Below, one piece after another: positions 7,234 through 14,864 of a stretch of DNA of 15,733 nucleotides. The translations under genes and the position numbers were made by a program. The notes beneath the pieces were generated by a model. That model was given only the letters and a program-made list of their open reading frames with translations. It was not told where the DNA came from and ran no database searches. The stretch is from Gammaproteobacteria bacterium (lineage in GTDB: Bacteria; Pseudomonadota; Gammaproteobacteria; Methylococcales; UBA2780). The DNA is taken from NCBI GenBank assembly GCA_003646305.1, contig QNFJ01000024.1, positions 1-15,733 of the forward strand, given 5' to 3'. Every line of letters begins with the position of its first letter. Position 1 is the stretch's first letter.

Positions 7234-8499
7234 TTAGTTTGGAACTCTACGGATATTTGCACCTAACAGAGCCAACTTTTCTTCGATTTGCTCATAACCA
7301 CGGTCAATGTGATAAATGCGTTCAATCACCGTCTCACCTTCTGCGACAAGACCCGCCAGGACCAGACTTGCCGAGGCTCGTAAATCGGTCGCCATCACCG
7401 GTGCCGCTGTCAGCTTATCAACACCTTTGCAGATTGCAGTGTTATGTTCGAGCGTGATATCTGCGCCCATGCGCTGCATTTCTTGAACGTGCATAAAGCG
7501 GTTTTCGAATACCGTTTCGGTCACCACACCAACCCCTTCGGCAACTATATTTAGAGCCGTGAATTGCGCCTGCATATCAGTCGGGAATGCGGGGTAAGGT
7601 GCCGTATGAATAGAAACCGCTTTGGCTTTTTTACCGTGCATATCCAGCTCAATCCAGTCATCTCCAGCTGTTATTTCCGCTCCAGCCTCCCTTAATTTAC
7701 CAAGGACAGAGTCGAGCAATCCTGGCCTCGTATCTTTAACCTTAATCTTGCCTCCGGTCATTGCTGCTGCGACTAGGTAAGTGCCTGTTTCGATTCGATC
7801 AGGAAGTACATTGTAGGTCAGTCCATTGCCCGAAAGTGACTCAACCCCTTCAATAATAATTGTATCGGTACCCGCACCTGTTATTTTCGCACCCATAGCA
7901 TTAAGGAAGTCTGCCAGATCAACAACTTCCGGCTCACGCGCCGCATTCTCAAGCAGTGTTGTACCATCTGCCAACGCTGCCGCCATCAACAGATTTTCTG
8001 TTCCGGTTACCGTCACAACGTCGAGAACGAAGCGACAACCCTTCAGCCTTTTCGCTTTGGCTCGGATATAACCATTCTCTACAATGATTTCAGCACCCAT
8101 CGCCTCCAACCCCTTCAGGTGAACATCGACTGGGCGCGTGCCGATAGCACAGCCACCTGGCAGTGAAACCTGAGCCTCCCCAAAATGAGCTAGCAGGGGG
8201 CCCAACACCAAAATTGATGCTCGCATCGTTTTTACTAACTCATACGGAGCCTCAAATTGCTCAATGTGAGTCGGATCAATTTCCACATCCATCTTCTCAT
8301 TCATAACCAAGCGGACACCCATCTGTCCAAGAAGGCTCATCATGGTCGTTACATCCTGAAGGTGCGGGATATTGCCTACCGTAACCGGAGAATCCGAAAG
8401 AAGTGTTGCTGCAATAATCGGTAAGGCAGCATTTTTTGCGCCTGAGATACGCAATTCACCCAAGAGAGGACCTCCCCCGGTAACAATTAATTTATCCAT
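7234..8499 (-). CDS. murA: UDP-N-acetylglucosamine 1-carboxyvinyltransferase
   Basis: MurA adds enolpyruvate from PEP to UDP-GlcNAc, the first committed step of peptidoglycan precursor synthesis in the cytoplasm. The 421-residue protein has the EPSP-synthase-like inside-out barrel pattern. It contains Lys22 in SGAKNAALPI, the catalytic loop LPGGCAIGTRPVD with Cys117 (the residue alkylated by fosfomycin; Asp there gives intrinsic resistance, so this enzyme is predicted fosfomycin-sensitive), FPTDMQAQ and NRFMHVQEMQRMGA. Length and start agree with the family. GGA lies 8 bases before the ATG. It is followed 10 bases later by hisG. Upstream it is separated from mlaB by only 67 bases, where many gammaproteobacteria carry ibaG. 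Confidence 0.98.
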   Translation of the reverse strand: MDKLIVTGGGPLLGELRISGAKNAALPIIAATLLSDSPVTVGNIPHLQDVTTMMSLLGQMGVRLVMNEKMDVEIDPTHIEQFEAPYELVKTMRASILVLGPLLAHFGEAQVSLPGGCAIGTRPVDVHLKGLEAMGAEIIVENGYIRAKAKRLKGCRFVLDVVTVTGTENLLMAAALADGTTLLENAAREPEVVDLADFLNAMGAKITGAGTDTIIIEGVESLSGNGLTYNVLPDRIETGTYLVAAAMTGGKIKVKDTRPGLLDSVLGKLREAGAEITAGDDWIELDMHGKKAKAVSIHTAPYPAFPTDMQAQFTALNIVAEGVGVVTETVFENRFMHVQEMQRMGADITLEHNTAICKGVDKLTAAPVMATDLRASASLVLAGLVAEGETVIERIYHIDRGYEQIEEKLALLGANIRRVPN

Positions 8500-8566
8500 A
8501 TAAAATCCATCAAAACCCTAATATTATTCGGGCGTAATCAGCCATAAAGTTAATGGCAAAAAGAGG

Positions 8567-8881
8567 CTAGCTAAGCTCTATCGGAAGCACCGAATCTAAC
8601 CCGCTTACCCTGGCAATTGCCAGCATTTGCGAAGGAATATCACAATAGGAAAGCTGACTACCTTTCTGTTGCGCTCGGGAAACCCACTCAACAAGCAATG
8701 CAAGCCCGGCGCTATCCGCTCGCTCTACTCCTGACAAATCAATCAAAAGGGACTCTCTGCTCTCAATCAGTGGCTGCATCGCTTCGAGCGCCTGGATCAC
8801 CGAACCAAAGCTCAAAACGCCCGTCAGCGACACCTTTCCTTCTGATGTTTCCTGAAGCTTAACCTGACTCATTCGCTGCAC
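8567..8881 (-). CDS. mlaB: MlaB, STAS-domain subunit of the Mla phospholipid ABC transporter
   Basis: This small cytoplasmic protein (104 residues) binds the MlaF ATPase and is needed for assembly and activity of the MlaFEDB inner-membrane complex. It is a single STAS domain. LLIDLSGVERADSAGLALLVEW is the core strand-loop-helix, with Ser57 at the position of Thr52 of E. coli MlaB, and a SQLSYCDIPSQMLAIARVSGLDSVL segment follows. The start is taken as GTG at 8881, because AGGA lies 8 bases upstream. The ATG at 8872 three codons later is an alternative with a weaker AAGTGAG site. Either start overlaps the end of mlaC (23 or 14 bases). It is the last mla gene here. Confidence 0.92.
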   Translation of the reverse strand: MQRMSQVKLQETSEGKVSLTGVLSFGSVIQALEAMQPLIESRESLLIDLSGVERADSAGLALLVEWVSRAQQKGSQLSYCDIPSQMLAIARVSGLDSVLPIELS

Positions 8882-9524
8882 TCACTTCTTCCTGCCGGTC
8901 ATCCGCCTTTCTATTCTTCTCTACCAGATCATTAATCACAGCATCGACCCCCTCGGCTCTCGCCTGACGGCTAAAACGGTCTCTATAACTTTTTAAAAGG
9001 CTAATACCTTCAACACGAATATCAAAAACCTTCCAGAAGCCTTCATTCAAGTAGAGATAATAAGCCATTAGAAACTCACCTCGTCCATCACGCCCCCCGT
9101 GACCACTACGACCAGATTGGCTAATTTTCGTCCGGACGATAACCTTGTCACGATTCGTATTAACACGAATCGGCAAAAATTGAACTTCCTTACCATCGTA
9201 TTCAAGCAGTGCCTTGGCATAAATCCTCACCATCAACTGACGAAATTCTCTTTCAAAGCTGACTTGCTGCGCTTCTGTCATGCCTTTCCAGGATCGAGCC
9301 ATCACTATTTTCGCCATCTTATGGAAGTCAAAATGTGGCAGAATCACATTTGCCACAAGTCCATGGAGTGCTTTATCTGACTCAGCATACAGCGTTCGAC
9401 TCTCACTGATTTCCTGAAGAATTTTATCGCTGACCGATTTAACCAGCTGCTGCGCATCCTTTGGCTCAGCCGCGTGACTTGAAAAAACAAACATAAACAG
9501 CAGGATACTTAGCAGTTGCTTCAT
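8859..9524 (-). CDS. mlaC: MlaC, periplasmic phospholipid-binding shuttle protein
   Basis: MlaC carries phospholipids across the periplasm between the outer-membrane MlaA-porin complex and the inner-membrane MlaFEDB complex. The 221-residue precursor begins with a signal peptide (about 1-18, MKQLLSILLFMFVFSSHA, cleavage likely after HA). The mature part shows the Tol-Tol-Ttg2 family pattern: ILPHFDFHKMAKIVMARSWK, FEREFRQLMVRIYAKALLEY, and WKVFDIRVEGISLLKSYRDRF near the end. A Gly/Arg/Ser-rich stretch (SGRSGHGGRDGRG, about 144-156) sits in what is usually a short turn. The ATG at 9524 is chosen (GGGGA 7 bases upstream). A GTG one codon earlier at 9527 directly abuts the mlaD stop. The C-terminal end overlaps mlaB. 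Confidence 0.95.
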   Translation of the reverse strand: MKQLLSILLFMFVFSSHAAEPKDAQQLVKSVSDKILQEISESRTLYAESDKALHGLVANVILPHFDFHKMAKIVMARSWKGMTEAQQVSFEREFRQLMVRIYAKALLEYDGKEVQFLPIRVNTNRDKVIVRTKISQSGRSGHGGRDGRGEFLMAYYLYLNEGFWKVFDIRVEGISLLKSYRDRFSRQARAEGVDAVINDLVEKNRKADDRQEEVSAANESG

Positions 9525-9527
9525 CAC

Positions 9528-9992
9528 CTATTCCCCTTCAGCTTTGCTGAATAAAAACTGACCAATAAGTTCCTCTAGAACCAATGCTGATTGCGTCAGT
9601 TGAATCTCATCGCCATTGTTTAAAAAGTCCTCGTCCCCACCTGGTTCTAACCCAATATATTGCTCACCCAATAACCCCGCTGTATAAATACTCGCACTGC
9701 TATCGGTGGGTAGCGTATTAAACTCTGAAGCGATCATCATCTCGACCACAGACTCATACGTCTCCTTATCGAACTGAATCGACGATACACGTCCCACACG
9801 AACACCCGCCACAGTGACTGCGGATTTGACCTTTAATCCCCCCGAGTTTTCAAACCGGGCGGTAATTTTATACCCTTCTTTATCGTTAAAACCGGCAAGG
9901 TTACTCACCTGCATTGCCATAAAGAAAATCGCAGCAATGCCGATTGCAACAAACAGCCCCACGACTATTTCCATTGTTCTTGTTATTTGCAT
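9528..9992 (-). CDS. mlaD: MlaD, MCE-domain membrane-anchored lipid-binding subunit
   Basis: MlaD forms a hexameric ring in the periplasm, anchored to the MlaE permease, and binds phospholipids. From the ATG at 9992 it has 154 residues: one N-terminal membrane helix (about 7-27, after MQITRTM), then an MCE domain (about 38-115). Visible domain segments are ITARFENSGGLKVKSAVTVAGV, GVRVGRVSSIQFD and IYTAGLLGEQYIGLEPGG. A short C-terminal helix (TQSALVLEELIGQFLF) is also typical. The frame can be extended to a TTG at 10007, but that has no ribosome binding site. The ATG has GGGGAT about 9 bases upstream and sits one base after the mlaE stop. Its TAG abuts the mlaC GTG/ATG start. Confidence 0.95.
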   Translation of the reverse strand: MQITRTMEIVVGLFVAIGIAAIFFMAMQVSNLAGFNDKEGYKITARFENSGGLKVKSAVTVAGVRVGRVSSIQFDKETYESVVEMMIASEFNTLPTDSSASIYTAGLLGEQYIGLEPGGDEDFLNNGDEIQLTQSALVLEELIGQFLFSKAEGE

Positions 9993-9993
9993 C

Positions 9994-10776
9994 CTAAATA
10001 TCCCCAAACATCAATGCGGTCAAAATAAAATCCATACTGAGTATTGCCAATGACGAGATAACCACTGTATTCGTTGTTGCTCGACTCACACCCTCGGAGG
10101 TTGGGATTGCATCATAACCTTCAAATAAAGCAACCCACATGACAATAAATCCAAAGACGACACTCTTGATAATGCCATTCAAAATATCCTCATTAAAATC
10201 AATCTTAGCCTGCATTTGCGACCAATAGGCTCCATCATCGACGCCTAAAAGACCCACTCCAACCATGTGGCCACCAATCACTCCAACCACACTAAAAATA
10301 GCCGCTAACAAGGGCATTGAAATAAATCCCGCCAAAAAACGAGGTGCAATAATCCGACGAATCGGATCAACTGCCATCATCTCCATTCCTGATAACTGCT
10401 CTGTTGTCTTCATCAAACCGATTTCAGCCGTCAATGCTGAACCCGCCCGACCCGCAAATAAAAGCGCTGTAACAACCGGACCTAACTCTCTAACCAGTGA
10501 GGCCGCCACCATTACACCCAGTGATTCCTCTGCACCAAAATCAGATAACGTTGTGAACCCCTGCAACCCAAGCACCATGCCGATAAATAGCCCTGAGACG
10601 ATAATAATTAAAAATGTCCGAACACCCACCGAATGCAGTTGAGCTATAACCAGTCGCGGTCTTAGCAACATCTCCAATGTTCCCATCAGGGTCTGCAAAA
10701 GGAAGAGAGAGCTTCGCCCCAGCTTTTCAAAAAGCTCTAGCGTACGCTGGCCTAGCTGCTGTAGTTTCTCAACCAT
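9994..10776 (-). CDS. mlaE: MlaE, permease subunit of the phospholipid ABC transporter
   Basis: MlaE is the transmembrane permease of the Mla system. The 260-residue protein has an amphipathic N-terminal interfacial segment (residues 1-40), then about five hydrophobic helices. FLIIIVSGLFIGMVLGLQG, LGVMVAASLVRELGPVVTALLFAGRAGSALTAEIG and GIIKSVVFGFIVMWVALFEGY hold conserved positions of the MlaE/YrbE family. The R-E-LGPV and AGR-GSA-AE-G blocks are the family signature. The GLMKTTEQLSGMEMMAVDPIRR loop, which contacts the ATPase, is present. It starts 14 bases after the mlaF stop and ends one base before the mlaD ATG. All five mla genes are on the minus strand and look cotranscribed. Confidence 0.97.
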   Translation of the reverse strand: MVEKLQQLGQRTLELFEKLGRSSLFLLQTLMGTLEMLLRPRLVIAQLHSVGVRTFLIIIVSGLFIGMVLGLQGFTTLSDFGAEESLGVMVAASLVRELGPVVTALLFAGRAGSALTAEIGLMKTTEQLSGMEMMAVDPIRRIIAPRFLAGFISMPLLAAIFSVVGVIGGHMVGVGLLGVDDGAYWSQMQAKIDFNEDILNGIIKSVVFGFIVMWVALFEGYDAIPTSEGVSRATTNTVVISSLAILSMDFILTALMFGDI

Positions 10777-10790
10777 CTTCTCTGCTCTCT

Positions 10791-11612
10791 TTAATCAACC
10801 GCAACCAGATCTTCAGCATAATCTCTGGCTGCATAATGAAAAGGAACCGGCCCATCTGCAAATCCATTCATAAACTGCTGAATCCACTCAGAATCAGAAT
10901 GACGTAATTCATCTGGGGTTCCATGCCCGACGACCTTTCCACCCGATACTAGGTAGATGTAGTCTGCAATGGCGCAAGCTTCCTGAACATCGTGCGAAAC
11001 AATAATGCTGGTCAAACCCAAGGCATCGTTAAGTAGTCGAATCAACTGCACCAGAACGCCCATAGAAATAGGATCCTGCCCAGTGAAGGGCTCATCATAC
11101 ATGATCATCATAGGATCAAGTGCAATAGCCCTTGCAAGTGCAACACGCCTAGCCATCCCACCTGAAAGCTCATTGGGCATTAAGTCACGCGCGCCGCGCA
11201 AGCCAACCGCCTGTAGCTTCATTAGCACCAAACTACGAATCATTGATTCTGGCAGCTTAGTGTGCTCCCTAATGGGAAAAGCAACATTCTCGAAAACCGT
11301 CATATCTGTTAACAGCGCACCACTTTGAAACAATAACCCAAGTTGCTTTCTCAGCCGATATAAATTCCGATGGCTCAATTCATGAACAGTTTGCCCATCA
11401 ATTGTGATCGCCCCTTTCTGAGGATGCAGCTGCCCACCAATCAGCTTAAGCAGCGTTGTCTTTCCGGTGCCACTTGGCCCCATAATCGCAGTCACCTTAC
11501 CTCGTTCGATCTCCATACTAATACCATCAAAGATCATTTTTGATCCACGACTAAAAGAGAGATCCTTTACCGAAACAAGCACATCCTTTGCGTTGACAAC
11601 TGCTTCCACCAT
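10791..11612 (-). CDS. mlaF: MlaF, ATPase subunit of the phospholipid ABC transporter
   Basis: MlaF powers phospholipid transport through MlaE. The 273-residue protein carries a complete nucleotide-binding domain: Walker A GPSGTGKT (45-52), Q-loop Gln96 (LLFQSGAL), ABC signature LSGGMARR (149-156), Walker B MIMYDEP (169-175, catalytic Glu174), D-loop after it and H-loop His207 (IVSHDVQE). The C-terminal tail after residue 240 (EWIQQFMNG and beyond) fits the MlaF extension that packs on the partner subunit. It is the first gene of the minus-strand mlaFEDCB cluster. The ribosome binding site before the ATG at 11612 is weak, so the exact start is less certain than the function. Confidence 0.97.
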   Translation of the reverse strand: MVEAVVNAKDVLVSVKDLSFSRGSKMIFDGISMEIERGKVTAIMGPSGTGKTTLLKLIGGQLHPQKGAITIDGQTVHELSHRNLYRLRKQLGLLFQSGALLTDMTVFENVAFPIREHTKLPESMIRSLVLMKLQAVGLRGARDLMPNELSGGMARRVALARAIALDPMMIMYDEPFTGQDPISMGVLVQLIRLLNDALGLTSIIVSHDVQEACAIADYIYLVSGGKVVGHGTPDELRHSDSEWIQQFMNGFADGPVPFHYAARDYAEDLVAVD

Positions 11613-11655
11613 TTTAATATTTTTTATCCTAACGTTTGCATCTAAACCGAGCTAT

Positions 11656-11683
11656 TTTCTATGAGGAGAGTGATATAAGTCAA
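11656..11683 (-). promoter_or_regulatory. Weak candidate promoter for mlaFEDCB
   Basis: In the 172-base gap between the divergent mlaF and yrbG genes, the minus strand has TTGACT (11683-11678) and TAGAAA (11661-11656) separated by 16 bases, about 44 bases before the mlaF ATG. The -35 box is good but the -10 is poor (4 of 6). The interval must contain the mlaF promoter, but this exact placement is uncertain. Confidence 0.3.
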
Positions 11684-11717
11684 ATCAAGCACCTTGTTGC
11701 CTTGGCGAATTTAGATA

Positions 11718-11747
11718 TTGGTTTAACAAACAGGAAAATGGCATAAT
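11718..11747 (+). promoter_or_regulatory. Candidate promoter for yrbG-kdsD-kdsC-lptCAB
   Basis: TTGGTT (11718-11723) and CATAAT (11742-11747) are separated by 18 bases. The -10 box is preceded by TGG, giving an extended -10 (TGnCATAAT). The -10 lies about 38 bases upstream of the yrbG ATG, a normal leader length. No SigmaE-like element is evident by eye. Confidence 0.4.
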
Positions 11748-11784
11748 TCTGCCGCTCTAATTCTTCTGGATTCTTACAAAAAGT

Positions 11785-12762
11785 ATGCTGCTATACATTA
11801 TCGGATTAATTGTTGGTTTTGCTCTTTTAATCTACGCCGCTGATAAATTTGTTCTAGGTAGCGCCAGAATTGCCCAGAACCTAGGCATATCCCCTCTAAT
11901 TATCGGTCTGACAATTGTTGGATTCGGAACATCTGCACCCGAAATGCTCGTTTCTGGTTTCGCCGCATGGGAAGGTAATCCCGGCCTTGCAATTGGTAAT
12001 GCCCTAGGTTCAAACATAACCAATATAGCGCTTGTTCTGGGCGTGACCGCGCTACTTGTTCCTATCGGAGTCCACTCTAAAATCCTCCGCCGTGAATTAC
12101 CCGTACTATTTGCACTAAGCCTCATCTGCTACTGGCTCTTTCTTGATGGCGAACTAAGTCGTTCTGATGGCGCAATCATGCTAACTGGGCTTTTTCTCTT
12201 TTTGGGGTGGGTTATCAGGACTGCATTGGCCGATAAAGACAGGGCTGACGATCCAATATCTGAAGAAGTTTTACAGGAACTTTCAGGCCACATGGCAACC
12301 CGAACAGCTCTGCTCTGGTGCCTCGGGGGACTCATCGGCTTGATGGTTGCCTCACGACTTTTGGTTTGGGCTGCAGTGGAGATTGCCCATTTATATGAAA
12401 TAAGTGACCTCATTATTGGCTTAACGATTATTGCTCTTGGAACCAGTTTGCCCGAACTGGCCGCCTCTATCTCCAGCATCCTTAAAAAAGAGGACGATCT
12501 GGCGATTGGTAATATCATCGGTTCTAATGTTTACAATCTTCTTGCCGTTCTTGCACTTCCTGGACTGATACACCCCGGAGCCATCGATCCAGCCATCATA
12601 TCGCGCGACTTTCCCTTTATGCTGGCTCTCACTGGTGTACTGTTTATAATGGGTTACGGATTTAAAGGGGAAGGACGAATTAACCGACTAGAAGGTGGGC
12701 TGCTTTTTACTGCATTTTGTGGCTACCAGTTCCTTCTTTTCTCTACTCTCTCAGCGGCCTAA
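11785..12762 (+). CDS. yrbG: Calcium/sodium antiporter, CaCA family (YrbG-like)
   Basis: This 325-residue integral membrane protein of the Ca2+/cation antiporter superfamily has about ten hydrophobic helices arranged as two inverted halves. Each half contains an alpha-repeat with the ion-binding acidic residue: GFGTSAPE (46-53) plus GNALGSNITN (71-80), and ALGTSLPE (217-224) plus GNIIGSNVYN (242-251). Glu53 and Glu224 are the likely ion-coordinating glutamates. A short hydrophilic loop (about 148-170) separates the halves. The physiological substrate of YrbG-type members is not settled, so antiport of Na+ and Ca2+ is a family inference. It is the first gene of the plus-strand cluster, has only a weak ribosome binding site, and ends 4 bases before kdsD. 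Confidence 0.92.
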   Translation: MLLYIIGLIVGFALLIYAADKFVLGSARIAQNLGISPLIIGLTIVGFGTSAPEMLVSGFAAWEGNPGLAIGNALGSNITNIALVLGVTALLVPIGVHSKILRRELPVLFALSLICYWLFLDGELSRSDGAIMLTGLFLFLGWVIRTALADKDRADDPISEEVLQELSGHMATRTALLWCLGGLIGLMVASRLLVWAAVEIAHLYEISDLIIGLTIIALGTSLPELAASISSILKKEDDLAIGNIIGSNVYNLLAVLALPGLIHPGAIDPAIISRDFPFMLALTGVLFIMGYGFKGEGRINRLEGGLLFTAFCGYQFLLFSTLSAA

Positions 12763-12766
12763 CACC

Positions 12767-13744
12767 ATGAATCGCAACAGGCAAAACCTTAAGCAACTCG
12801 GCATTGCCGTTATCAGAACGGAAAGTCGGGCTATTACGGCACTTGAAGAACGTATTGATAACAACTTTGTCCATGCCTGCGAACTGATGCTGAACTGCAA
12901 AGGCCGAATTGTCGTCATTGGAATGGGAAAATCAGGTCATATCGGCAATAAAATTGCTGCAACACTCGCCAGTACAGGTAGCCCTGCTTTTTTTGTTCAC
13001 CCAGGAGAGGCTAGCCACGGTGACTTAGGAATGATCACCAAAAACGATGTCGTTTTAGCGCTCTCTTATTCTGGCGAGACAAATGAACTGCTCACCATTA
13101 TCCCACTCATTAAACGGTTTAATATCCCCTTGATTGGCATGTCTGGAAACCCCAATTCATCCCTCGCCAAACAATCCACAGCACACCTGAATGTTAATGT
13201 AAGCGAAGAGGCTTGCCCGCTTGGCCTCGCTCCCACCTCTAGCACAACCGCCTCGCTCGTAATGGGTGATGCGCTCTCCGTCGCTTTGCTCGAAGTCCGG
13301 GGATTCACGAAAGAGGACTTTGCACTCTCTCACCCTGGCGGCAGTCTGGGAAAGAAGTTGTTGCTCAAGATTGATGAGCTTTTGCATACTGGAAATGCCA
13401 TTCCATCCGTTTCCGATGCGGCCACGGTCAGTGAAGCACTTGTTGAAATGACCGCAAAGAAAATGGGAATGACCGCAGTAATGGACGGTAAAAACCAGCT
13501 TTGCGGGATCTTCACCGATGGTGATTTACGTAGAATGCTCGAGTCAAAACACGACCTTCACAATACTCGTGTAGGTGAAGTCATGTCCCGAAATTGCACG
13601 ACATTGTCACCCGGCACACTTGCTGCCGAGGCACTCCAGAAGATGGAAGAAAAAAAGATCAACGCACTACTGGTGATCGACTCAAACAAGCGATTAGTTG
13701 GCGCACTTAATATGCACGATCTCCTTCGTGCTGGTGTTGTCTAA
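12767..13744 (+). CDS. kdsD: D-arabinose 5-phosphate isomerase
   Basis: KdsD converts ribulose 5-phosphate to arabinose 5-phosphate, the first step to the KDO sugar of lipopolysaccharide. The 325-residue protein has an SIS domain (about 40-175) with GMGKSGHIG and SYSGETNE, then two CBS domains (about 200-325, with DGDLRRMLE and LNMHDLLRAG). Lys55, Glu107, Glu148 and His189 match the E. coli catalytic set Lys59, Glu111, Glu152 and His193 with a constant offset of four. The frame extends upstream to 12695, but that part overlaps yrbG and is not family-like. The ATG at 12767 gives the usual length. There is no clear ribosome binding site, and the 4-base gap suggests coupling to yrbG. Confidence 0.97.
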   Translation: MNRNRQNLKQLGIAVIRTESRAITALEERIDNNFVHACELMLNCKGRIVVIGMGKSGHIGNKIAATLASTGSPAFFVHPGEASHGDLGMITKNDVVLALSYSGETNELLTIIPLIKRFNIPLIGMSGNPNSSLAKQSTAHLNVNVSEEACPLGLAPTSSTTASLVMGDALSVALLEVRGFTKEDFALSHPGGSLGKKLLLKIDELLHTGNAIPSVSDAATVSEALVEMTAKKMGMTAVMDGKNQLCGIFTDGDLRRMLESKHDLHNTRVGEVMSRNCTTLSPGTLAAEALQKMEEKKINALLVIDSNKRLVGALNMHDLLRAGVV

Positions 13745-13754
13745 GGGCAAACTT

Positions 13755-14279
13755 ATGCAAGATATTATTCAAAAAGCAAAACAAATCAGACTGGTCATTT
13801 TTGATGTTGATGGCGTCCTCACCGATGGCCGACTATTCTTCGACCAGAATGGTATTGAGTACAAAAGCTTTAACGCCAAGGATGGACAGGGACTCAAACT
13901 GCTTATGCAAAGTGGTGTACAGGTTGCCATCATCTCTGGCAGAAAGTCAGAAGCCGTCAAAATTAGAATGAAAAACCTTGGTATTCAGCACGTCTATCAA
14001 GGGCATGAAAATAAGATCGCTGCTTTTGAGTCACTCTGCAAAAACCTTGGCATTAAACCTGAACAGGTTGCCCATGTTGGAGATGACCTACCTGACCTTG
14101 CCATTATGACACGCGCCGGCCTTGCCGTTGCGGTTCAAGATGCACACCAAGAGGTGATCAAAAGAGCCGACTGGCAGACCCAATTAGCGGGCGGGAAAGG
14201 TGCCGCGCGTGAAGTCTGTGACTTTGTTATGGAGGCTCAAGGGACGCTTTCCGCCGCAATTCAAGAGTTTTTACAGTAG
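13755..14279 (+). CDS. kdsC: 3-deoxy-D-manno-octulosonate 8-phosphate phosphatase
   Basis: KdsC hydrolyses KDO 8-phosphate to free KDO for lipid A-core synthesis. The 174-residue HAD-family protein lacks a cap domain, as usual for this tetrameric enzyme. Motif I is FDVDGVLTDG with nucleophile Asp17 and general acid Asp19. Motif II is ISGRKSEAV (Ser61). Lys87 in GHENKIAAF is the probable motif III lysine. Motif IV is HVGDDLPDL (Asp110, Asp111). The ATG at 13755 is chosen over the upstream in-frame start at 13698, which overlaps kdsD. AGGG lies 7 bases before the ATG and only 10 bases separate it from the kdsD stop. The first KDO-synthesis steps and lptCAB are grouped here, as in E. coli. Confidence 0.97.
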   Translation: MQDIIQKAKQIRLVIFDVDGVLTDGRLFFDQNGIEYKSFNAKDGQGLKLLMQSGVQVAIISGRKSEAVKIRMKNLGIQHVYQGHENKIAAFESLCKNLGIKPEQVAHVGDDLPDLAIMTRAGLAVAVQDAHQEVIKRADWQTQLAGGKGAAREVCDFVMEAQGTLSAAIQEFLQ

Positions 14280-14297
14280 TCATGTCTGTTTATTAAA

Positions 14298-14864
14298 ATG
14301 ACAATACCAACACGGTTCTGGCTCTTTCTGGCACTAACCATTTCAGCTGTCGTCAGCTGGAATATTCTGGACATTTCCACATCGAAAAGAGACAAGAAAA
14401 CACCATCCAGCCGCCAGATCGATTTTTACGCAAAAAATATCAATACATTGCAAACTAACGCCCAGGGGCAGCCTCAGAACAGACTGATCGCCAAAGTGGC
14501 AACTCATTTCGAGAAAGATGATCACACCGAGCTCGAGCAACCCATCGCAACGCTTTACGACACCAACTCGCCGCCCTGGGTTATTAAAGCCGAGCGTGGC
14601 CTCGTCACCGCTGAAGGTAAAAGAATCACTCTACAAAGAAATGTCTCTATCTACCGCGAGCCGACCAAAACCGCTCCAGAGATTCTTATTACAACTGAAA
14701 GCCTGCTTATTAAGCCAGACAAAAACTATGCCGAAACAAGCGACCCTATCCGTTTCCGCTCTGGCGATAATGTTATCAACTCTATTGGGATGAATGGCTA
14801 CATAGGAAGACCAATGAAAATAGAACTGCTATCCAACGTACGGGGGGAATATGAGGCACCTTAA
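14298..14864 (+). CDS. lptC: LptC, inner-membrane-anchored LPS transport protein
   Basis: LptC receives LPS from the LptB2FG extractor and passes it to LptA in the periplasmic bridge. The 188-residue protein has one N-terminal membrane helix (about 7-25) and a periplasmic beta-jellyroll. DFYAKNI at 43-49, the WVIKAERGLVTAEGKRITLQRNVSI block and LLIKPDKNYAETSDPIRFRSGDNVINSIGM are family-typical. Sequence outside these blocks is poorly conserved, as usual for LptC. The ATG has no recognisable ribosome binding site. A four-codon reading frame (14282-14296) lies between the kdsC stop and this ATG, so initiation may rely on coupling. It overlaps lptA by 14 bases. Confidence 0.93.
   Translation: MTIPTRFWLFLALTISAVVSWNILDISTSKRDKKTPSSRQIDFYAKNINTLQTNAQGQPQNRLIAKVATHFEKDDHTELEQPIATLYDTNSPPWVIKAERGLVTAEGKRITLQRNVSIYREPTKTAPEILITTESLLIKPDKNYAETSDPIRFRSGDNVINSIGMNGYIGRPMKIELLSNVRGEYEAP

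Noticed and set aside
6881..7237. 118-codon open frame on the plus strand
   Set aside because: It is antisense to hisG, with a His/Pro/Leu-rich composition typical of a shadow frame.
10265..10642. 125-codon open frame on the plus strand
   Set aside because: It lies wholly opposite mlaE, whose product is a clear permease. The antisense translation is Ile/Pro/Ala-rich without family motifs and has no ribosome binding site, so it is a shadow frame.
11671..11688. Imperfect palindrome TGAT-N9/10-ATCA in the mlaF-yrbG intergenic region as an operator
   Set aside because: The arms are only four bases long in AT-rich DNA, which is expected by chance, and no matching regulator site is recognisable.
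12129..12518. 129-codon open frame on the minus strand
   Set aside because: It is antisense to yrbG, which has both CaCA alpha-repeats intact. The antisense protein shows no recognisable domain.
12695..12766. Upstream in-frame start for kdsD
   Set aside because: It would overlap the end of yrbG by 68 bases and add a hydrophobic leader that cytosolic KdsD lacks. The ATG at 12767 aligns exactly with the E. coli catalytic residue offset.
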